Shown in pieces: positions 21,983 through 28,308 of a stretch of DNA of 29,698 bases. Positions within the stretch are counted from its first letter, which is position 1. Every line of letters starts with the position of its first letter. The translations under genes and the position numbers were made by a program. This DNA is from Bacillota bacterium (GTDB lineage Bacteria > Bacillota > Bacilli > Paenibacillales > Paenibacillaceae). The stretch spans positions 1 to 29,698 of the forward strand of contig JAEZCJ010000097.1 of the NCBI GenBank assembly GCA_023433615.1. The letters run 5' to 3'. Below the pieces are notes generated by a model. The model was not told where the DNA came from. It worked only from the letters and a program-made list of their open reading frames with translations, and did not search any database.

Positions 21983-24355
21983 TTATCGCTTCTCGAAGTA
22001 CATTCTGGCGCTCTCGCCGGCAGCCGCGGACATGTCGACCTTAATCGTAATTTTCGGCGATGTGGCCGTCACCTTCATCCAGCGGTGCCCCTTCTGAACG
22101 GCATAGCCGGCCAGGTCCAGCGTCACGTTAAGCGTCGTCAGCCGCTGCGTGGGATCGGAGACCGACACTTCCAGCACGCCTCCCCGCTCGCGAATCATGA
22201 CGCTCGCGGGCTGATCGACGCTGATCTTGCCGACGGAGCCCGCCTTCCAGAAGTTCGCCGCGACGATGCCGAGCGACGTCTCCTCCACGGCATGCACCGT
22301 CGCATTCTGCGCCAGAATACGGACCTGCTTGTTGCTGTTGTATGCCTTGGTCGCCGCAGCGCTTCGGTTCGGGAGCAGAATGTAAGCATACGATGCATCG
22401 CTAGGCTGCGCGCCGTGATTCACCCACATCGTCATATAGTTCCGCGTAATCGACTTGGTCGATTCCGATTTGCTCAGCTGCGCCCAGTTGCCCGTGCGCG
22501 CTTCGCGCAGCATCGTCAGCGGCGTATCGTTCGGGAATACGTAACCGATGCTCGACCCTTCTACCGAACCGCTCAGATGCGCCCAGTCGACGTCCGCATA
22601 ACTCTTGCTCCAGCCTACTCCAGCCGATTGGGTCTCTCCGTTGACGACGAGCGTCTCGTCTCCGGCCGCGGACAGCTTCCGATTCTCGACAATCGTCTCG
22701 TAGACGCCCGGCAGCTCCGCCGTGATGCCGCTGCCCATCGCAACGATCTCGTCATCGAACATGAACCAGGATTTATTGCCTGCCAGCCCGGTGTCGTCGT
22801 ACCGGAATTGCATGCCGGCGCTGCCGTATGCACCGGTGATGACCGAGCCGCCGACCCAGGACTTCGCGCTGCGCTCGGAGGCCTTCGGCCTGCCGTCCGT
22901 CGTCGTGCCGGGCAGGCGAAGCGGATCGATCGTCGGCCAGTAGCCGTCTACGAACTGCTCATAATCGCTCGTATACAAGTACGTCATGCCGTTGCCCGTA
23001 TACCAGCCCTTCTTGTTCTCGTCGTTCATCGTCTCGTAGTTAAGGATGCGATCGGAATACATGCTGATGCCGTACGAGAAGCCTTGGCGAATATGCATGA
23101 TGCGGTCCATCGACGGGAATTGGAAATGCGCGATCCGCTTGCCCTTCGGCGTGATCGTGGAATCGTTCAGCAGCGCATCGACCATTCGCATGCCCGAGAC
23201 GTCCAGTCCGTAATACGTATAGTTCAGCACCCGGTTCGCCTTATAGCCGTACTTCAGGCTGCTCCTGATCTCCATTGCCTGATCGGCCGGCAGCAGCTTC
23301 GAGATGCGCAGGAAAGCGTGCATCGCCGTGCGGCCGATCGTGTACGGATTCGACCCTTCCCGCGCGATCGCTCTCCCCCGCACCGTATCGACCATCGCGC
23401 CGTCTTGGATGAGCGGCTCGAACGCGTCCTTATACCAAGTTGAAAGCGTATTCGCCTGCGCCGCCGTAATATCCCAGCGGCTGCCGTCCAGCAGCGTCAG
23501 CAGCTTCGATAACCGGTCGATCAGCACGACGCCGTAGCTGCCGGTATACGACACGTTCGCATGCTGGATGAAAGAGCCGTCGCGGTAGAATCCGTCGCCG
23601 GACGTCACGGTCTTGTATAACGGCTGAATCGCGCTATGCGCTTGCGCAATTCGCGCCTCATCCTTCTCGATGATGCCGTGCAAGGCAACGATCAGCGCCT
23701 TCTCGGCCAGATTCGCGCCTGCCTCGGGCGTACGGCAGCAGTTCGCCCGCTTCGCCGGATCGGGAATGATGGTGCGCAGCGCCACATCGTACCGGTTGAC
23801 CAGCGAATCCGGAAGCTTGCCGTCCATCAACACGATTATCGTCACGATCTCAAGCGGCGAGCCGATCTCCCACTCCCACCAGTTGCCGTAGCGGTTCGCG
23901 TCCGCCATGTACCGGTTCTCGGACATCCACTGCATGGCAGCGATAATGTCCTGAGCGAGGCTCTCGTTCTGATACCAGCGGGAACCCTCTGTCGCATAAG
24001 CGAAAGCCAGCTTCTCGATCCGCCGGAAGCTCTCCGTGATCTGTGCCGGATTGCTCGTGCTCGTAAGATCGGACCACAATCCGGAGGCATCGTTCAATCG
24101 CAAGGTATCCCACACGCCTGTACGGGAGCTGTTCGTGATCGCGGCGATCTTCGCGACGTGCGAAGCCATTGCCTTATGCTTGCCGTCATACACGTCATTG
24201 CCTGTCAAATAGTTGCGCCAATTGTCGCGAAGCGTGTCATACTCGTCCGCCGTATTGGCCATGCAGCTCGCAGTCAGTACCAATAGTGAACCAATTAGAG
24301 CAAGGAGAATCATGACCATGGTTCGGGACCTTCTTAGTTGTAGTTGCCATGTCAT
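21983..24355 (-). CDS. Polysaccharide lyase family 8 (hyaluronate/chondroitin/xanthan lyase-like)
   Basis: A 790-residue secreted lyase. An N-terminal signal sequence (about 1-35; MVMILLALIGSLLVLTASC) is followed by an alpha/alpha-toroid domain. That domain has the active-site segment NRYGNWWEWEIGSP (catalytic Asn), DGSFIQHANVSYTGSYG (catalytic His and Tyr) and RGRAIARE (Arg). Beta-sandwich domains follow (MDRIMHIRQGFSYGISMYSDRILNYE, then GNWAQLSKSESTKSITRNYMTMWVNHG). PL8 enzymes cleave uronic-acid-containing glycans by beta-elimination; hyaluronan, chondroitin or xanthan cannot be told apart here. The Cys in LTASC could be a marginal lipobox. The start is uncertain: the ATG at 24355 fits the signal peptide best, and the frame is open to 24454. 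The nearby nag operon could use released GlcNAc (inference). Confidence 0.92.
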   Translation of the reverse strand: MTWQLQLRRSRTMVMILLALIGSLLVLTASCMANTADEYDTLRDNWRNYLTGNDVYDGKHKAMASHVAKIAAITNSSRTGVWDTLRLNDASGLWSDLTSTSNPAQITESFRRIEKLAFAYATEGSRWYQNESLAQDIIAAMQWMSENRYMADANRYGNWWEWEIGSPLEIVTIIVLMDGKLPDSLVNRYDVALRTIIPDPAKRANCCRTPEAGANLAEKALIVALHGIIEKDEARIAQAHSAIQPLYKTVTSGDGFYRDGSFIQHANVSYTGSYGVVLIDRLSKLLTLLDGSRWDITAAQANTLSTWYKDAFEPLIQDGAMVDTVRGRAIAREGSNPYTIGRTAMHAFLRISKLLPADQAMEIRSSLKYGYKANRVLNYTYYGLDVSGMRMVDALLNDSTITPKGKRIAHFQFPSMDRIMHIRQGFSYGISMYSDRILNYETMNDENKKGWYTGNGMTYLYTSDYEQFVDGYWPTIDPLRLPGTTTDGRPKASERSAKSWVGGSVITGAYGSAGMQFRYDDTGLAGNKSWFMFDDEIVAMGSGITAELPGVYETIVENRKLSAAGDETLVVNGETQSAGVGWSKSYADVDWAHLSGSVEGSSIGYVFPNDTPLTMLREARTGNWAQLSKSESTKSITRNYMTMWVNHGAQPSDASYAYILLPNRSAAATKAYNSNKQVRILAQNATVHAVEETSLGIVAANFWKAGSVGKISVDQPASVMIRERGGVLEVSVSDPTQRLTTLNVTLDLAGYAVQKGHRWMKVTATSPKITIKVDMSAAAGESARMYFEKR

Positions 24356-24457
24356 CGCCCTACACCCCATCGTCCTATCGAATTTTGTCATTAGTATATC
24401 ATGTCCCTCTCGCCTTCCGGTATAACCAGCAGTCCTATTTATCCGCCTGATCATGCC

Positions 24458-24487
24458 AAAAAAAGGCGATCACACAAAGAACCGCCT
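24458..24487 (-). terminator. Terminator ending the peptide-cluster operon
   Basis: On the minus strand, AGGCG pairs with CGCCT, followed by a run of seven Ts. The stem overlaps the stop codon of the S26 peptidase gene, marking the 3' end of the operon. Confidence 0.75.
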
Positions 24488-24929
24488 AGTTCCTAACAGC
24501 TATGCGATGCATCAGGTATGACACCAGCCGATAGCGCACCATTAACTTCCCCCATATTCGTAGGGCGTAGGAATCAGCAGCCCTGCTGCTAGACCCTTTG
24601 CGGATCTGTATAAGCTTGCCCAGTACCCGCTCCTTAGGAACCGGGGCATCCGGATATCGATTCGAGTCTCCCTTGCACAGAAATACCTCTTCGTCCCCGA
24701 TTCGCTCCTTGCGCAGCAGCCTGTGGCCGATTAGTCCCGACTGTTCGTCCTCGAACAGCAGGATATCGCCGATCGCCGCTTGCTCGGGCGAGATCGGCAC
24801 GAACCGGCAGATGCTGCCTTGCCGGATGAGCGGGAACATGCTCGTCCCTCTCGAAGGTATCTCGATGTATCCTCGATGCTCTAGCATCTGCCTGATGCTG
24901 GATGCCTTGCGAAGCAATTGCGCTGTCAC
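24486..24929 (-). CDS. S24/S26-family peptidase, SipW/Sec11 (ER-type) without membrane anchor
   Basis: A 147-residue protein with the type-I signal peptidase core. The nucleophile is Ser30 in RGTSMFPLIRQG, and GDILLFE follows. The usual bacterial general-base Lys is replaced by His69 in LIGHRLL, with the Asp-containing motif FLCKGDSNRYPDAPV and VLGKL after it. This Ser-His-Asp set is that of SipW/Sec11-type enzymes. No membrane helix is visible at either end, unlike true signal peptidases, so it probably acts in the cytosol or bound to partners. As the last gene of the peptide cluster it is a candidate leader protease (inference). The start is GTG at 24929, about 11 bases after AGAGGGG. The frame is open to 25253, but that part runs through a repeat element. 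Confidence 0.85.
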   Translation of the reverse strand: MTAQLLRKASSIRQMLEHRGYIEIPSRGTSMFPLIRQGSICRFVPISPEQAAIGDILLFEDEQSGLIGHRLLRKERIGDEEVFLCKGDSNRYPDAPVPKERVLGKLIQIRKGSSSRAADSYALRIWGKLMVRYRLVSYLMHRIAVRN

Positions 24930-24970
24930 GCCGACGTCATCCCCTCTGCTTACAAATTGCGATAATGCGT

Positions 24971-25214
24971 GTTCAAAAAGGCCAGTTGTCAGCGCCTCAA
25001 GTGTTTCCGAAGGAAACGCACACCGGAAGCATAAGCTTAGGTTGGACGATGATGGAAAATGAGGAGCGGAGCTCATGCGTTTCCGTAGGAAACGCAGCGT
25101 CGGAAGCATATGCTCGTAAATCCTACGTGAGCACCGGAATTTTCGCCAGCGTTCAAGATACGATGTCGGATTGCATCTTGAGCTGCTTCGCGACCACAAG
25201 TGGACTTTTTGAAC
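24971..25214. mobile_element. MITE-like intergenic element
   Basis: The ends are inverted repeats: GTTCAAAAAGGCCA (24971-24984) and TGGACTTTTTGAAC (25201-25214), matching over about 13 of 14 bases. Inside are two related units. GTTTCCGAAGGAAAC (25003-25017) and GCGTTTCCGTAGGAAACGC (25077-25095) are both hairpins, each followed by a CGGAAGCATA-GCT motif. It encodes no transposase. I recall similar GTTCAAAAAG-bounded repeats as abundant in Paenibacillus intergenic DNA, but have not checked this. Confidence 0.65.
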
Positions 25215-25229
25215 GACCACCAACTGCAA

Positions 25230-25276
25230 AGAAGAGGGCAGGAAGCAGCCCAACCCTCGCTGCAGCCCCCTCTTCT
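25230..25276 (-). terminator. Possible attenuator after the peptide gene
   Basis: AGAAGAGGG pairs with CCCTCTTCT over a long loop, followed on the minus strand by TTTGC. Partial termination here would let the small peptide be made in excess over the downstream peptidase. The U tract is weak. Confidence 0.4.
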
Positions 25277-25290
25277 ATGCACGCTGCCGA

Positions 25291-25374
25291 TTAACGGTGG
25301 CAGCCGGATGGACGCGTTTCGAACTTAACCGCTTGATGCTCAACGATTTGTGGAGCTTGGTATGCTTTTTTCAT
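25291..25374 (-). CDS. Putative RiPP precursor peptide (27 residues)
   Basis: This small gene has a near-perfect ribosome site (AAAGGAGGTGA, nine bases between GGAGG and the ATG at 25374) and ends with TAA at 25291. The N-terminal part, MKKAYQAPQIVEHQ, carries the Y-x-x-P-x-[LI] motif by which PqqD-type recognition proteins bind lasso leaders. The C-terminal part, FETRPSGCHR, is short and has one Cys, one Ser and one Thr. A lasso peptide would need a Thr at the penultimate leader position and an Asp/Glu seven to nine residues into the core; counting from T20 leaves only PSGCHR, with no acidic residue. I therefore call it a RiPP-like precursor of unknown modification. It sits between the exporter and peptidase genes. 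That it is translated is likely; that it is modified is inferred. Confidence 0.75.
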   Translation of the reverse strand: MKKAYQAPQIVEHQAVKFETRPSGCHR

Positions 25375-25406
25375 TCTGTTTCACCTCCTTTATAGAGTAT
25401 GGATGC

Positions 25407-25435
25407 CGTTCCGTCGTTCCGTCGTTCCGTCGTTC
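25407..25435. repeat. 8-bp tandem repeat at the 3' end of the exporter gene
   Basis: CGTTCCGT is repeated about 3.6 times with no mismatch except at the end. It overlaps the exporter stop codon (25434-25436) and separates it from the ribosome site of the peptide gene. Confidence 0.75.
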
Positions 25436-27215
25436 ATCTCGCCGTCCGGACTGGCTCCGCAGCGTCTTGCTGCTCCATGTACAGCCGCGCATACATCCCG
25501 CCCTTATGCAGCAGGGCATCGTGCGTCCCTTGCTCGATGACCCTGCCGCCGTCCATGACGAGGATGCGGTCGGCCTGCCTGACGGTCGAGATGCGATGCG
25601 CGATCATCACGGTAGTCCGGCCGGCCATCAGCCTCTCCAGCGCCGCCTTCACGGCAGATTCCGTGATGGAATCCAGCGCCGACGTCGCTTCGTCAAGGAG
25701 CAGCACGGGCGCGTCGCGCAGGATGGCGCGGGCGATCGCGATCCGCTGCTTCTGTCCGCCGGACAGCTTCGCCCCTCGTTCGCCGACCTCCGTGTCATAG
25801 CCGCCCGGCAGCTCCAGAATGAACGGCTCCGCATTCGCTTCGCGCGCCGCGCGCCGAATGTCGGTCTCGGTCGCGTCCGGACGGCCCAGCGCGATATTGT
25901 CCCGGATCGTGCCGTCGAACAGATACGCTTCCTGCGTCACGACGGCGAACATGCTCGCCCTTGCGCCGGGATCCCAGTCGTCCAGCGGCTTGCCGTCCAT
26001 TCGGATGACGCCTTCGCTCGGCCGATAGAAGCCGAGCAGCAGATGGAAGAGCGTGCTCTTGCCGGCGCCGCTCGGACCTACGATCGCCGTCAAGCGCCCG
26101 GACGGTATGTCGACCGATACTCCCTCGAATAGCGGCTGGTCCGGCTCATACCGGAATCGGATGGATTCGAGGGCAATCCCCTTGCGAAGGGGCATCGCCT
26201 TGCGGTACTCGGTCATGCTGCCGTTCTCGATCGGCTGCTCCATCACCTCGCAGACGCGATCGACCGCTGCCAGGGAGCGCTGGAAGGCGCCCCATTGGAA
26301 GGCAAACGTGCTGATCGGCTGGATGACGCTCTGGAATAAGGCGATGAAGGCGAGCAGCGTGCCGATCGACATCCCTTCGCTGACCGACCAAGCGCCGATG
26401 CCGAGGCACAGCAGGAAGGCAGCATTGTTGACCGCTCCTGTTCCGGCATGCAGAATGCCTTGCAGCTTCGCATCCTTGGCTTCCAGATCGAACAACTCGT
26501 CATTGTAAGCCATGCTGCGCTGCTCCATCCGCTTCTCCAGTTGAAAAGCCCTCACGATTACATGTCCGTTGAACAGATCGTTCAAGTACGCATTCGCCTC
26601 GCCGAACTTCCGCTGGATCAGCGCGCCGTTCGAGCGCATCCGCCTGCCGTATACCGCGCCGATGACGAGCACGGCCGGCACGGCGGCGAAGCAGATCAGC
26701 GCCAGCTTCCAGTTCAAGCTCAACAAGTAAGCGAAGGCTGCGACGGCCACGATCGGCTGCTTGACGAGATTCACCAGGTTTTTGCCCACGGCGCCGTTAA
26801 TCTTGTACACGTCGTTCGTGAGCCTCGAGACGCTGTCCCCGGAATGGCCGTTCACGCGCATGGCCACCGTAGACCTTAGCAGATGACGCGTCAGATCGTT
26901 CTTGATATCCCGCAAGATGCGGTCCGATGCCTGGAACTGCAGCCTCACCTCGCCGAAGTCCATCGCGACATTAACCGCTACGATCAGCGCCGCGAGCAGG
27001 AACAGCCCGCCGATCGAGGCCAGGTCGCCGGAAGCGATCCGGTCCGCGAACGTCTTGAGGAACCATGCGAAGAAGATGGCATAGCCGACATCGAACGCGA
27101 GCAGGAAGGCCAGCGCCGCATAGATTCCCTTATAACGGCGAACATAGGGCATCAGCCGGCGAATCGGCGTCTTCAGCTCATGGAGTCCGAGCGCTCGGCG
27201 CACAGCACCGAACAT
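25434..27215 (-). CDS. ABC exporter, fused membrane and ATPase domains
   Basis: A 593-residue half-transporter. Residues about 1-310 form the six-helix exporter domain (GIYAALAFLLAFDVGYAIFF and GLFLLAALIVAVNVAMDF mark early helices). Residues about 350-575 form the ATPase: Walker A GPSGAGKST, Q-loop VVTQEAYLFDG, signature LSGGQKQRIAIARA, Walker B VLLLDEATSALD and H-loop IAHRIS. No N-terminal C39 peptidase domain is present, so leader removal must be done by another protein. It should work as a homodimer. The ATG at 27215 lies four bases after the stop of the PqqD-like gene, so the genes are coupled. Exporters of this type (LasD/PadeD-like) export lasso and other RiPPs; the cargo here is presumably the 27-residue peptide product (inference). 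Confidence 0.9.
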   Translation of the reverse strand: MFGAVRRALGLHELKTPIRRLMPYVRRYKGIYAALAFLLAFDVGYAIFFAWFLKTFADRIASGDLASIGGLFLLAALIVAVNVAMDFGEVRLQFQASDRILRDIKNDLTRHLLRSTVAMRVNGHSGDSVSRLTNDVYKINGAVGKNLVNLVKQPIVAVAAFAYLLSLNWKLALICFAAVPAVLVIGAVYGRRMRSNGALIQRKFGEANAYLNDLFNGHVIVRAFQLEKRMEQRSMAYNDELFDLEAKDAKLQGILHAGTGAVNNAAFLLCLGIGAWSVSEGMSIGTLLAFIALFQSVIQPISTFAFQWGAFQRSLAAVDRVCEVMEQPIENGSMTEYRKAMPLRKGIALESIRFRYEPDQPLFEGVSVDIPSGRLTAIVGPSGAGKSTLFHLLLGFYRPSEGVIRMDGKPLDDWDPGARASMFAVVTQEAYLFDGTIRDNIALGRPDATETDIRRAAREANAEPFILELPGGYDTEVGERGAKLSGGQKQRIAIARAILRDAPVLLLDEATSALDSITESAVKAALERLMAGRTTVMIAHRISTVRQADRILVMDGGRVIEQGTHDALLHKGGMYARLYMEQQDAAEPVRTAR

Positions 27216-27219
27216 CGCC

Positions 27220-27507
27220 TTAGGCTCCGGCCTTGTTCATCTCGATCAACCCGACTGCCTGCAGCGAGTCCAGGAAACGAGACAAGTCTTCTCCGGCAAC
27301 GGCTTCCTCGATCTCGTATTCCGCCATAATGGCGCGTCCGATCGCGGACAGCTCCTCTTCGCGCTGGAGCATGGACCAGATCAAGCCGCCCAGCTCGTTC
27401 AGCTTCGTGATCGTGCATGTCTCCGGGTTAAGCAGCACCCATTCGCCGTCCATCTCCATCGCTTCTACGCCTGGCTTGCAAGCATACGTCAGTACACCTT
27501 GCGTCAT
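27220..27507 (-). CDS. PqqD family peptide-binding (RRE) protein
   Basis: A 95-residue protein with the PqqD fold signature: DGEWVLLNPETCTITKLNELGGLIWSML, then a helical part (AIGRAIMAEYEIEEAVAGEDLSRFLDSL in part) and GLIEMNKAGA. PqqD-like proteins are RiPP recognition elements that hold the leader peptide through an added beta strand and present it to modifying enzymes; stand-alone B1 proteins do this in Gram-positive lasso clusters. The start is the ATG at 27507, which overlaps the stop of the HPr-kinase-like gene (ATGA) and has GGGAG upstream; the longer frame to 27585 has no ribosome site. Its likely partner is the YxxPxI leader of the 27-residue peptide (inference). Confidence 0.92.
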   Translation of the reverse strand: MTQGVLTYACKPGVEAMEMDGEWVLLNPETCTITKLNELGGLIWSMLQREEELSAIGRAIMAEYEIEEAVAGEDLSRFLDSLQAVGLIEMNKAGA

Positions 27508-28292
27508 GATATCATCTCCCAGAACGAATCGTTTTTCTGAAAATAGAGCTCCACCGACGGCACAGAGGCGGTTAATCGGCTGCATAAGCGGAACAGCTTG
27601 GCCGTCTCGCCGGCATCGTATTTCCAGTAGAACACCTTATCCAATAGGCTTGTCATGCTCTTGACCGTGGACATCGGCTCTGTCTTGACCTCCAGCGACT
27701 GCTTCAGGAAGAACACGCCCCGCAGCGGACATTGATCCAAGCTGTGATACGTCCAGAGGTCGCTGCGGAACGGCGAGTTGAACGCCGTCACGGTGCCGTC
27801 CTTGCCGACCTTCACCACGGTTGCTTCATCCGACAGCAGCGGCCTTGGCAGCGACAGCATCGCTACCGTCGATTTGCCTGCGCCGGAATGCCCCGTGAAA
27901 ATATGCGCCTGGTCATTCTCCGCCACGCAGGAGGAATGAATCAGCAGTCCCCACTCCCGGTGCACGATCAAGGCGCTGTACGCATTCATCATCGCGTGCT
28001 TCAGCGCGAACAAGTCATAGGCGCCGATCCAGCCGTAGTCGTACGAATCTTCGATGCGAATCTCGTAATCGCCCCGCCGATAGCGGACCGTGCCGCCGTG
28101 CACGTCCACGTCCACGTCGAAGTTCTCGAACGGAACGCCCCATTCGTCATGGATCGTAAGCGTCAGGTCTACGCTGCTTGCTGCCTGCGGATCGAGCGTC
28201 GCGAACGACTCCCGCATCCAATCTTGCACGCGCTCCGATTCCGTACGGACCCGGATTGCATGCTCTGCGATTCCGATAATCAACTCGACCAT
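27504..28292 (-). CDS. HPr kinase-like P-loop protein
   Basis: A 262-residue protein related to the catalytic half of HPr kinase/phosphorylase. The P-loop is GHSGAGKST (about 134-142), preceded by LLIHSSCVAENDQAHIF and followed by PLLSDEATVV, with the acidic pair at about 155-156 where HprK has its Walker-B-like motif. The N-terminal about 110 residues form a beta-rich domain unlike the HprK N domain. In the paeninodin lasso cluster a homologous kinase phosphorylates a Ser of the precursor peptide. Here the candidate acceptors are Ser23 and Thr20 (inference). The ATG at 28292 follows AAGGAGG. The stop overlaps the PqqD start. True HPr kinase is excluded by size, context and the different N-terminal domain. 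Confidence 0.88.
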   Translation of the reverse strand: MVELIIGIAEHAIRVRTESERVQDWMRESFATLDPQAASSVDLTLTIHDEWGVPFENFDVDVDVHGGTVRYRRGDYEIRIEDSYDYGWIGAYDLFALKHAMMNAYSALIVHREWGLLIHSSCVAENDQAHIFTGHSGAGKSTVAMLSLPRPLLSDEATVVKVGKDGTVTAFNSPFRSDLWTYHSLDQCPLRGVFFLKQSLEVKTEPMSTVKSMTSLLDKVFYWKYDAGETAKLFRLCSRLTASVPSVELYFQKNDSFWEMIS

Positions 28293-28308
28293 CCTGATTG
28301 CCTCCTTG

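Larger units (their letters stand above)
24930..25290. other. Intergenic stretch between peptide gene and S26 peptidase gene
   Basis: It holds a MITE-like element (24971-25214) and a terminator-like hairpin (25230-25276). The open frame that crosses it on the minus strand is unlikely to be translated: it reads through the element's terminal repeat and lacks a ribosome site. Confidence 0.5.

Noticed and set aside
21980..23443. Plus-strand 487-residue open frame
   Set aside because: It is the antisense shadow of the PL8 lyase gene, rich in Arg/His/Ala with no ribosome site or recognisable domain.
24930..25253. N-terminal extension of the S26 peptidase to 255 residues
   Set aside because: The extra frame reads through the MITE-like element and its terminal repeat, has no ribosome site, and does not resemble the family; the GTG at 24929 gives a normal core.
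25291..25374. Annotating the 27-mer as a lasso peptide precursor
   Set aside because: The leader motif fits, but the tail lacks an acidic ring-closing residue and is too short, and no lasso cyclase or B2 protease is visible.
25350..26132. Plus-strand 260-residue open frame across the exporter ATPase region
   Set aside because: It is antisense to the ABC ATPase motifs and begins inside the peptide gene's reverse strand, so it is not a gene.
27504..28292. Genuine HPr kinase/phosphorylase
   Set aside because: The N-terminal domain differs, the HprK signature region is not intact, and the context is a peptide cluster rather than an lgt/hprK locus.
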